Part shown: piece by piece, positions 1-4,927 of the stretch
How positions within the stretch are numbered: the first letter of the stretch is position 1
Layout of the letters: every line of letters starts with the position of its first letter
Assembly: GCA_018667995.1 (NCBI GenBank)
Contig: JABIQT010000541.1
Coordinates: 1-5,338 of the forward strand
Direction: 5' to 3'
Source: Candidatus Latescibacterota bacterium
GTDB taxonomy: Bacteria; JAAXHH01; JABIQT01
Length of the DNA: 5,338 nt
Notes under the pieces: generated by a model
Told to the model about the DNA's origin: nothing
The model's database searches: none
What the model saw: the letters and a program-made list of their open reading frames with translations, nothing else
Position numbers and translations under genes: made by a program

Positions 1-119
1 ATCGGTATACTTCGTTCCTTGCCCCAAAAAGGTTCTTCTTTTCCACGCCCCGCAATTGCTGCACACCTAGTTCCAAACAGACTACGAGAATCTGCGGTTC
101 CTACCGACTACATACACAA

Positions 120-149
120 GTGTTTCGCAAAACCCATTCGGGCAAACAC
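120..149 (+). promoter_or_regulatory. Imperfect stem-loop in the integrase leader
   Basis: GTGTTT at 120-125 pairs perfectly with AAACAC at 144-149, and inside it CCC (133-135) pairs with GGG (140-142) around a four-base loop. Seven unpaired bases lie on the left side and one on the right. The structure lies 28 bases before the strong Shine-Dalgarno of the leader ORF, so it could affect transcript folding or stability. It lacks the GTTRRRY/RYYYAAC boxes of an attC site, so I do not call it a recombination site. Short stems like this also occur by chance. Confidence 0.2.
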
Positions 150-176
150 CGCGAGTCAGTGTTCCATTTCATCTTT

Positions 177-184
177 AGGGGGAG
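177..184 (+). promoter_or_regulatory. Strong Shine-Dalgarno ahead of the leader ORF
   Basis: The sequence AGGGGGAG lies four bases before the ATG at 189 and is the best ribosome-binding signal in the integrase leader. It is too far (27 bases) from the ATG at 212 to serve that codon. The short frame starting at 189, rather than the integrase itself, would therefore be the first thing translated. A second ATG at 193 gives only a four-codon frame (MAEN). Confidence 0.45.
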
Positions 185-188
185 TAGT

Positions 189-248
189 ATGTATGGCCGA
201 GAATTAACCACATGTCGGTGTCAGAGGCAAAGGAATTCGGAACAATGA
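189..248 (+). CDS. Possible 19-codon leader peptide overlapping the integrase start
   Basis: This very short frame encodes MYGRELTTCRCQRQRNSEQ. It starts with ATG four bases after an AGGGGGAG ribosome-binding site and ends with TGA at 246-248. The stop shares its bases with the ATG at 245 in the configuration ATGA, the classic arrangement for translational coupling. The peptide is basic and matches no family I know. It may matter only as a translated leader that brings ribosomes to the integrase start. A short leader ORF in attI1 is known to raise cassette translation in class 1 integrons, but that lies on the cassette side, so the parallel is loose. Chance occurrence of so short a frame is possible; the combination of Shine-Dalgarno and exact overlap is what supports it. 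Confidence 0.35.
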   Translation: MYGRELTTCRCQRQRNSEQ

Positions 249-1249
249 GGGTGCACAACTCACCGCTCTTGAATAAGGTGTCTCTGGCTATCCGAACGCG
301 GCACTATTCGCCTGCTACCGAACGAACCTACATAGGCTGGATCAAGCGCTATATCCTTCACCATGGAAAGTGCCACCCGGATCAGATGGGAACCACACAC
401 ATCGGCGATTTCCTGACCCATCTGGCCGTTCGGGAGCACGTCGCCGCAGGAACCCAGAATCAGGCCCTGTGCGCGCTCGTATTCCTGTATACGAAAGTAC
501 TTGGCATAGAACTCGAAGGATCCATCTCCGCGTTTCGGGCAAAACGGCCCAGACGCCGGCCGGTGGTGTTGACACCTGACGAGGTATTTCAGATCGTAGA
601 CGCCACTGATTCTGATGAGTCCAAATTGATGATACAGATGTTATACGGTTGCGGGTTCCGGCTCAAGGAGCTCCTGGCGCTACGGGTGAAGGATATCGAC
701 TTCGGGAACAGGCTGGTGCAGATCTGTGACGGGAAGGGGATGAAAGACAGGCTTACCATGTTGCCGGAGGTATTGGTCTCGAAGCTGCAAGAACATCTGG
801 AGAACGTACGAAACAGACATCAGGAGGATCTCGAACGGGGATATGGCATCACCGTAATGCCCGACGCAATGGACCGAAAATTCCCAGCAGCGCCAGGCCA
901 GTGGAAATGGCAGTTCGTATTTCCGTCAACCACGCTCTGTCGCGACCCCAAGTCCCAACGACTCGTACGTTTTCATCGTCATCCGAGCAGTTTGCAGAAG
1001 CCCCTCGCTCGGGCGGTGCAGCGGAGTGGTATCACAAAACGTGTGACGTGCCATACATTTCGTCACACGTTTGCCTCCCATCTATTTGAGTCCGGGATCG
1101 ATTCGCGGCGCGTCCAGGAGATACTCGGTCACAAGAGCCTGAAGACCACCGAACAGTACCTCCATGTCTTCAATCGTGGCCGAATAACGATGCAAAGCCC
1201 CCTCGATCAACATACGCTCCAAGCGCAGAGCCTGCCACCGGGTCGATGA
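245..1249 (+). CDS. intI: Integron integrase (IntI family tyrosine recombinase)
   Basis: A site-specific tyrosine recombinase of the integron type, expected to insert and excise gene cassettes by attI x attC recombination. From the ATG at 245 (334 residues) it has an N-terminal SAM-like core-binding domain (about 8-100) and a catalytic domain (about 108-322). The catalytic set is R139 (GCGFRLKELLALR), K164 (DGKGMKDR), H270 and R273 (HTFRH), H296 (LGHKSLKTT) and nucleophile Y305. Spacing between these residues matches what I recall for IntI1 (R146, K171, H277, R280, H303, Y312). The extra segment typical of IntI, absent from XerC/D, is seen as PDAMDRKFPAAPGQWKWQFV (about 206-225). The protein ends in the usual SPLD motif plus a short tail. 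An upstream in-frame ATG at 212 would give 345 residues but has no ribosome-binding site. The start at 245 has AGGA ten bases upstream and overlaps a leader ORF stop. It converges on a PhyH gene. No attI, attC or SOS box was seen. Confidence 0.93.
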   Translation: MRVHNSPLLNKVSLAIRTRHYSPATERTYIGWIKRYILHHGKCHPDQMGTTHIGDFLTHLAVREHVAAGTQNQALCALVFLYTKVLGIELEGSISAFRAKRPRRRPVVLTPDEVFQIVDATDSDESKLMIQMLYGCGFRLKELLALRVKDIDFGNRLVQICDGKGMKDRLTMLPEVLVSKLQEHLENVRNRHQEDLERGYGITVMPDAMDRKFPAAPGQWKWQFVFPSTTLCRDPKSQRLVRFHRHPSSLQKPLARAVQRSGITKRVTCHTFRHTFASHLFESGIDSRRVQEILGHKSLKTTEQYLHVFNRGRITMQSPLDQHTLQAQSLPPGR

Positions 1250-1253
1250 CCCG
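1239..1253. terminator. Perfect small hairpin over the integrase stop codon
   Basis: CGGGTC and GACCCG form a perfect six-base-pair, GC-rich stem around a three-base loop (GAT), covering the TGA stop of the integrase. It lies between two convergent genes and is symmetrical, so it could slow or end transcription from both sides. There is no T-run after it on either strand, so it is not a classical intrinsic terminator. A chance hairpin cannot be excluded. Confidence 0.25.
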
Positions 1254-1272
1254 ATCACATGCTGATATACAC

Positions 1273-2085
1273 CTACTTCCTGGCAAGGTGCGGAAACAGC
1301 TCATCATGTATTTCAACACATTGGGCCAAATGCCGCATGCGCTTTTCATCGGCTGTGTCGAGCATGGTGGGATAGTACATACCTGCACCGGTGTTCGTGT
1401 CGCCTGCTCCCGGTGTGTGTATGCTGAGGTACTTCCGTTGGGTGACCATATCCTCGGGTGTTTCGGTATGGCGCGTGCAGTTCATGGTGAACATGCGGCG
1501 CCAGCCCTTACCACCAAAGGAGGCGTGGAAGAGATCATGGTTGAAGATGACCACATCGCCCGGGTTGGTCTCCAGGGCGATACTGCTGGGAAAGTCTTTG
1601 GGTGCCACACCAAATGACTCTTGAGATATGTTGGGATCGATGGCCTCGTCATGGAGCCAGTGGTCCGGATGCTGACTGCCGGGTATGACGCGGATGCAAC
1701 CTGTATCTGCAGTGAGAGGGTCTAGATAGAATGCCACCTTGACGGCGAACAGTTGCCGCCAGTTGCCGTCCGGATGCCACGGGGTGTCCCCTGCGTAGTA
1801 GTTACCGTCACCGCTGGCGTAGTTGAAGTCCTCGCCGATTACTCCGCCGATCAGCCCCGTGATACGGTCGTCATCCAGGAGCCCACACAGATGGGGGCGA
1901 TGTTCGATCGGGCCGCCGAACATGGTACGCTTTGTGCCGTCATGGTTCTTGCCATCGCCGACGGAGTTGATGGACAGCTCGAATTCCTCGATGATCCGGT
2001 TCGTCTCATTCTGGTTAAATAGGGCGGGCATGTGGAGGAAGCCAAAGGTATTGAAGAAGTTGACCTGCTGTGATGTCAACTGCAT
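1273..2085 (-). CDS. Phytanoyl-CoA dioxygenase (PhyH) family protein, 270 aa
   Basis: A predicted cytosolic non-haem Fe(II)- and 2-oxoglutarate-dependent oxygenase with the double-stranded beta-helix fold. Such enzymes hydroxylate an unactivated carbon while converting 2-oxoglutarate and O2 to succinate and CO2. The iron facial triad is visible as H104-P-D106 (in WHPDGNW) and distal H187 (NHDLFHASFGG). R196 or R197, nine or ten residues after the distal histidine, is the likely 2-oxoglutarate carboxylate ligand. The N-terminal LTSQQVNFFNTFGFLHMPAL is the usual PhyH opening, and VIPGSQHPDHW is a conserved core strand and loop. Length is normal for the family and the frame is intact. The ATG at 2085 has AGGAG nine bases upstream. 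It lies 155 bp downstream of a second PhyH gene in the same direction, with no clear terminator between. The substrate cannot be inferred; bacterial members range from ectoine hydroxylase to natural-product enzymes. Confidence 0.9.
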   Translation of the reverse strand: MQLTSQQVNFFNTFGFLHMPALFNQNETNRIIEEFELSINSVGDGKNHDGTKRTMFGGPIEHRPHLCGLLDDDRITGLIGGVIGEDFNYASGDGNYYAGDTPWHPDGNWRQLFAVKVAFYLDPLTADTGCIRVIPGSQHPDHWLHDEAIDPNISQESFGVAPKDFPSSIALETNPGDVVIFNHDLFHASFGGKGWRRMFTMNCTRHTETPEDMVTQRKYLSIHTPGAGDTNTGAGMYYPTMLDTADEKRMRHLAQCVEIHDELFPHLARK

Positions 2086-2240
2086 GAGAAAACGCTCCTG
2101 GAGGATGAGTTTCTTAAGGGACCATGTTGTTTTGGAAATGCGGATTCAGTTCGGACATGATTTGGATACGCTCGCCGCGGACGGTTTCACCCGTGTTCTA
2201 CAATGACTCAGGAACAGCCGGACCGGGAGTTGATTCAGGT

Positions 2241-3188
2241 CTACCGGTATGGTTCGAGGTCCATGCCTGGAAACCACGAAGCCAGCAGATCGACGGTCTG
2301 TTCTGTATAGTAGGCGTCTCCGAGTGGTGGCCAGCCCAATAGCGTACGAACTCTGGGTGTCGTTTCCTCGAGAAACGGTGTGAGGAATTCTCGTTCGCCA
2401 TACTGCCACGGATTTGCCAGTTTTGACCAGGTGCTATTGTCCCGACGTGCCATGGACAGCGTCCAGAAGCACCGCTGGGCCCTTTTGTTCTTGAACGGCA
2501 CGGCCGCGTGCACCAGGTAGGAGTTGTAAAACAGCACCGATCCTGCGGACGCCGTGGCCGGTACGGGATCCTGGAATTCAGTCACCTTTCGGAGGTCGGT
2601 GAGTGCACTGTTGCCGGACCAGTCGCCCGATCGGATCAATTCGGGTAGTACGTCGATTAATGTACGATGGGATCCCGGTATGACGTGCATGGGGGCGCCG
2701 TCAGGCAGGACGTCGTGCAGGTAGACGGCGGAATTGACGTAGCCATACTGGTAGGTATTCGCCGACGGCGGGAGGAAGCAATTGGTGTTATGGTCGATAT
2801 GGTATCCCTGCCAGAGATGCTCCGCGTGTCGCTTGTCGGTCGGCCCGAAGCGAATGAACAGATGCGCATTACTGTAGTTCATATCTTCGGAACCCAGGCA
2901 CTGAGAGAACATATCGAGATAGTCGTCGTCCTCGATTAAGGCATCAAGGGCATCGTCCCCCGTTGGAAACTGCGTGCGTCCCCCTTCGCTCTCGCCATGG
3001 AAACCGTCCGTTACCGATCCGGGGCCCTCGGCGTCGAATTTCTGCAGATAATCTGTGAACGGCATGCCATATGCCGCCCGCTCCACCGCATCAAGCGCGG
3101 CTGCCACTATTGCACTGTCGTAGGCGTCCGGTACAATCACAAAACCGTCTCTGTGAAAGGCAACGAGTTGTTCGTCCGTCAGGGCCAT
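2241..3188 (-). CDS. Phytanoyl-CoA dioxygenase (PhyH) family protein, 315 aa
   Basis: A second predicted Fe(II)/2-oxoglutarate-dependent oxygenase, clearly a different subfamily from its downstream neighbour. It opens with LTDEQLVAFHRDGFVIVPDA, the standard PhyH N-terminus. The iron ligands are H130-x-D132 (WQGYHIDHNT) and H227 (NSYLVHAAVPF), followed by R236 or R239 as candidate 2-oxoglutarate binders. HVIPGSHRTL (about 168-177) is the conserved core segment. The C-terminal 60 residues (about 255-315) extend past the catalytic core and are rich in aromatic residues (WQYGEREFL, LLGWPPLGDAYY); they are absent from the 270-residue neighbour. The start has AGAGGAG seven bases before ATG. It is the promoter-proximal gene of the minus-strand pair and faces a divergent SDR gene across 311 bp. 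The family assignment is secure; the reaction catalysed is unknown. Confidence 0.9.
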   Translation of the reverse strand: MALTDEQLVAFHRDGFVIVPDAYDSAIVAAALDAVERAAYGMPFTDYLQKFDAEGPGSVTDGFHGESEGGRTQFPTGDDALDALIEDDDYLDMFSQCLGSEDMNYSNAHLFIRFGPTDKRHAEHLWQGYHIDHNTNCFLPPSANTYQYGYVNSAVYLHDVLPDGAPMHVIPGSHRTLIDVLPELIRSGDWSGNSALTDLRKVTEFQDPVPATASAGSVLFYNSYLVHAAVPFKNKRAQRCFWTLSMARRDNSTWSKLANPWQYGEREFLTPFLEETTPRVRTLLGWPPLGDAYYTEQTVDLLASWFPGMDLEPYR

Positions 3189-3414
3189 ATAGACACTCCT
3201 CTTATTCTGAATTTATGAGTTGAGCGTACGAATTAACCTAAGAGATCCCAGGAGATCAACAGATTTGTAATTGTGTCGCACCCTTGAATTGTGCACTATG
3301 TCGCCTCCCTATTGCTTCTCAGATTGTGGACACCAAGCGGCATCCACACAGCAACAGGGGATTATGATCCGACTGGTCCACCACGGAAACCAAAAAGCAG
3401 TCAGACTCCTAGTC

Positions 3415-3429
3415 GAACAGGACCTGTTC
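3415..3429. promoter_or_regulatory. Perfect 15-bp palindrome, candidate operator
   Basis: GAACAGG and CCTGTTC are perfect seven-base inverted arms around a single central A, 70 bp before the SDR start codon and in the shared divergent region. Odd-length perfect dyads of this size commonly bind dimeric repressors. The GAAC-N7-GTTC layout differs from the GAAC-N4-GTTC LexA box of Gram-positives, so I do not assign a regulator. As an RNA hairpin it would have too small a loop, which favours a protein-binding reading. Confidence 0.35.
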
Positions 3430-3436
3430 CCCAAAC

Positions 3437-3465
3437 CCTTTGTGCCTTAGCGCCTCTGTGGTTCC
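3437..3465 (+). repeat. Dispersed octamer-based repeat, copy 1
   Basis: This copy is made of three degenerate octamers of the form CTTWGTGN (CTTTGTGC, CTTAGCGC, CTCTGTGG) followed by TTCC. Over 26 bases it matches the direct copy at 4413-4438 at 22 positions. Its last 22 bases match the reverse complement of 4292-4313 at 19. It lies between the palindrome and the SDR start codon, so it is transcribed as part of the SDR leader if the promoter is upstream of 3437. It contains no coding signal. Confidence 0.6.
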
Positions 3466-3499
3466 CAACCTGAATTCACCAAACAAGACGGAGACCTCA

Positions 3500-4267
3500 A
3501 TGAGTCTAAACAAGTTCGATCTATCCGGACGTACGGCAATGATAACAGGAGGCAGCAAGGGCCTCGGCGCCGCAATGGCCAATGCCCTGGCCGGCGCGGG
3601 GGCCGATGTGGCGGTCACGAGCCGTCATCTCGACGAGTCGGCCGCCACTGCGAAACGCATCGAGGAAGAGACCGGACGTCGTGCTCTGGCAGTAAAGATG
3701 GATGTGGGCGACAGGATTCAGGTCGATGAGGGTGTGGCAAAGATCGAGGGGGAACTCGGCAAGATAGACATCCTGATCAACAACGCCGGCATCAACATAC
3801 GAAGCCCATTGGCAGACCTGGAGGACGACGACTGGAATCAGGTGATCAATACCAACCTGAATGGCGTCATGTACTGTGCGCGTGCAGTGGGCAAGGGCAT
3901 GGTATCCCGCAACTATGGTCGCATCGTCAACGTCTCGTCCACACTGGGACACGTGGCCATAGCCGGTCGGACCGCCTATGCCTCCAGCAAGGGTGCGGTG
4001 ATCCAATTTTCCAAGGTTCTGGCGCTGGAATGGGCGCCCCACAATATTACCGTCAACGCACTCTGTCCCGGGCCCTTTCTCACCGAGATCAATATCCCCG
4101 TGGTCAACGACAAGGAAGTGTACCAGAAATTCGTGGACGCGGTGCCTATGGGCCGCTTCGGTGACCCGGAGGAAATCGGCGGCGCCGCAGTGTTCTTATC
4201 CTCCGACGCTTCCAGCTATATGACGGGGACTACCTTACTGATAGATGGCGGGTGGACAGCGAAGTGA
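3500..4267 (+). CDS. Classical SDR-family oxidoreductase (gluconate 5-dehydrogenase / FabG-like)
   Basis: A cytosolic NAD(P)-dependent alcohol/ketone oxidoreductase of 255 residues, the normal length for classical SDRs. The cofactor glycine motif is TGGSKGLG (16-23), the structural motif is NNAG (94-97), and the catalytic tetrad is N119, S147, Y160 and K164 (YASSK). K20 in the glycine loop and R42 after the second strand suggest preference for NADP(H). The C-terminal GDPEEIGGAAVFLSS and LLIDGGW motifs are typical. Overall it most resembles gluconate 5-dehydrogenase-like and 3-oxoacyl-ACP reductase-like SDRs, whose substrates cannot be told apart from sequence. ATG at 3500 is chosen because GGAG lies six bases before it and the family starts with an LSGRTAMITGG-like strand. 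An upstream TTG at 3440 would add 20 residues of repeat-derived sequence. It is divergent from the PhyH pair and flanked on both sides by inverted copies of a short repeat. Confidence 0.92.
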   Translation: MSLNKFDLSGRTAMITGGSKGLGAAMANALAGAGADVAVTSRHLDESAATAKRIEEETGRRALAVKMDVGDRIQVDEGVAKIEGELGKIDILINNAGINIRSPLADLEDDDWNQVINTNLNGVMYCARAVGKGMVSRNYGRIVNVSSTLGHVAIAGRTAYASSKGAVIQFSKVLALEWAPHNITVNALCPGPFLTEINIPVVNDKEVYQKFVDAVPMGRFGDPEEIGGAAVFLSSDASSYMTGTTLLIDGGWTAK

Positions 4268-4294
4268 GTCGGTGGAGTGGGAAGTGCAAAAGGA

Positions 4295-4438
4295 ACCACA
4301 GAGACACAAAGGCACGGTTTTTTAGGTAGGTATCGAGGCGGTGGGTAACGTGCGGTGTTATTCTATGTATTTCCCATAAGATATCTACCCTCACTGAATC
4401 CAGACCGTTAAACCTTTGTGCCTTAGTGTCTTAGTGGT
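4295..4438. repeat. Foldback (MITE/REP-like) element with octamer-repeat arms
   Basis: Arms at 4295-4315 and 4418-4438 are inverted copies, identical at 18 of 21 positions and starting/ending ACCAC and GTGGT. Pairing continues inward with GGTTT (4316-4320) against AAACC (4410-4414). A second inner stem, GGTAGGTATC (4325-4334) against GATATCTACC (4380-4389), matches at 9 of 10 positions. The right arm consists of three tandem octamers (CTTTGTGC, CTTAGTGT, CTTAGTGG). The element has no ORF and lies between the convergent SDR and small membrane protein genes, where such elements are common. Bordering A-rich DNA shows no clear target-site duplication. It may be a non-autonomous mobile element or a bidirectional transcription-ending structure. 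Confidence 0.55.
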
Positions 4439-4477
4439 AAAAAAACCCCAACCCGTCGCCCAAAACCAAACATAAAA

Positions 4478-4502
4478 CCCCGTGTCCCTGTGCCTCTGTG
4501 TA
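4478..4502 (+). repeat. Degenerate further copy of the octamer repeat
   Basis: GTGTCCCTGTGCCTCTGTG (4482-4500) carries the same rhythm as the other copies, ending in the CTCTGTG unit seen in copy 1. It is in the direct orientation relative to the copy at 4413-4438 and lies just past the stop of the small membrane protein gene. The match is weaker and one octamer is shortened, so it is listed with lower confidence. Confidence 0.35.
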
Positions 4503-4525
4503 TAATCTCTCGGACGTCCCCGACA

Positions 4526-4789
4526 CTACTCCATGCCGAAGGGCCAGCCCGCCAAAGACAGGACGATCATAAAGACCAGGGCGGCCAGGGCGCCAACCAA
4601 GAGAAGCTTCAAGACGCATCCGAGGTCACTACCTCGCGACTCCACGTCCAGTGCGAACTTAGCGATCCAGTATACGATCATCAGGACAACGATCAGTCCG
4701 ACAAGCCCCAAGGCAATGCCGCGTGCCGTTTGCTCTTCTATGCCTGTGATCGCCGAGAAACGGCTCATCAGGGCGTCAAACTGCTCCAT
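4526..4789 (-). CDS. Small two-helix membrane protein, function unknown
   Basis: An 87-residue protein that I do not recognise. An N-terminal polar stretch (1-22) precedes a hydrophobic helix at about 24-47 (ARGIALGLVGLIVVLMIVYW). A short charged loop follows (ALDVESRGSDLG, about 46-57), then a second hydrophobic helix at about 58-81 and a short tail ending WPFGME. Both helices are long enough to span the inner membrane, and the loop is acidic with one arginine. There is no signal-peptide cleavage motif. The ATG at 4789 is preceded by AAAAGGAT with about six bases of spacing, a good ribosome-binding site that supports real translation. It lies 138 bp downstream of an rRNA methyltransferase gene in the same direction and could be co-transcribed with it. 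The repeat-rich region follows its stop. Confidence 0.7.
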   Translation of the reverse strand: MEQFDALMSRFSAITGIEEQTARGIALGLVGLIVVLMIVYWIAKFALDVESRGSDLGCVLKLLLVGALAALVFMIVLSLAGWPFGME

Positions 4790-4927
4790 GAACGATCCTT
4801 TTAACTATCGTCTGTCTTACTTTCCAATCCAACATTACCCGACGTACGTGCACCATGGTTAATTCGGTCTGCTTTGATTCCCAACACCTGGAAGATCAGC
4901 TGGCGTTTCAGGCTTGATCCCCGCGAC

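Larger units (their letters stand above)
3189..3499. other. Divergent intergenic region between PhyH and SDR genes
   Basis: These 311 bases separate two divergently transcribed genes, so both promoters should lie here. I could not fix a convincing -35/-10 pair for either side. What can be seen is the AGGAG ribosome-binding site of the minus-strand gene at 3196-3200, a perfect 15-bp palindrome at 3415-3429, a dispersed repeat at 3437-3465, and the GGAG ribosome-binding site of the SDR gene at 3490-3493. No tRNA, small ORF with good signals or attC-like box pair was seen. Confidence 0.6.

Noticed and set aside
1-207. Plus-strand frame open from the left edge to a stop at 207
   Set aside because: The 68 encoded residues show no family resemblance, the composition is unlike a folded domain, and the only internal starts lack a ribosome-binding site at the right place. 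It overlaps the integrase leader, so it is most likely a chance open frame, although the tail of an upstream gene cannot be fully excluded.
212-244. Alternative upstream ATG for the integrase, giving 345 residues
   Set aside because: No Shine-Dalgarno lies 5-10 bases before it. The ATG at 245 has AGGA and an ATGA overlap, and it gives 334 residues, close to the 337 of IntI1. The choice remains reversible.
1-244. SOS (LexA) box upstream of the integrase
   Set aside because: Neither CTGT-N8-ACAG nor GAAC-N4-GTTC is present, so the SOS control known for some intI genes is not supported here.
2114-2158. Fourteen-codon frame (MSELNPHFQNNMVP) between the two PhyH genes
   Set aside because: It has no ribosome-binding site and is within the length expected by chance in a 155-bp gap.
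3219-3225. GTTGAGC, a match to the GTTRRRY integron core box
   Set aside because: A single match is expected about once per kilobase per strand by chance. No partner RYYYAAC box lies at attC distance and no imperfect palindrome surrounds it.
3521-4042. Long minus-strand frame (173 residues) opposite the SDR gene
   Set aside because: It is an antisense shadow of the strongly supported SDR coding sequence, and its translation shows no domain.
4501-4506. Perfect TATAAT hexamer on the plus strand
   Set aside because: No acceptable -35 lies 16-18 bases upstream (the position holds repeat sequence), and no plus-strand gene follows.
4804-4832. TTGGAT-N17-GATAGT promoter-like pair for the small membrane protein gene
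   Set aside because: The implied transcription start would fall at about 4797, inside the ribosome-binding site at 4795-4800, so it could not support that start.
4490-4862. Plus-strand frames of 104 and 109 residues opposite the small membrane protein
   Set aside because: Both lack ribosome-binding sites and have charged, low-structure translations, while the minus-strand frame has clear transmembrane helices and a good ribosome-binding site.
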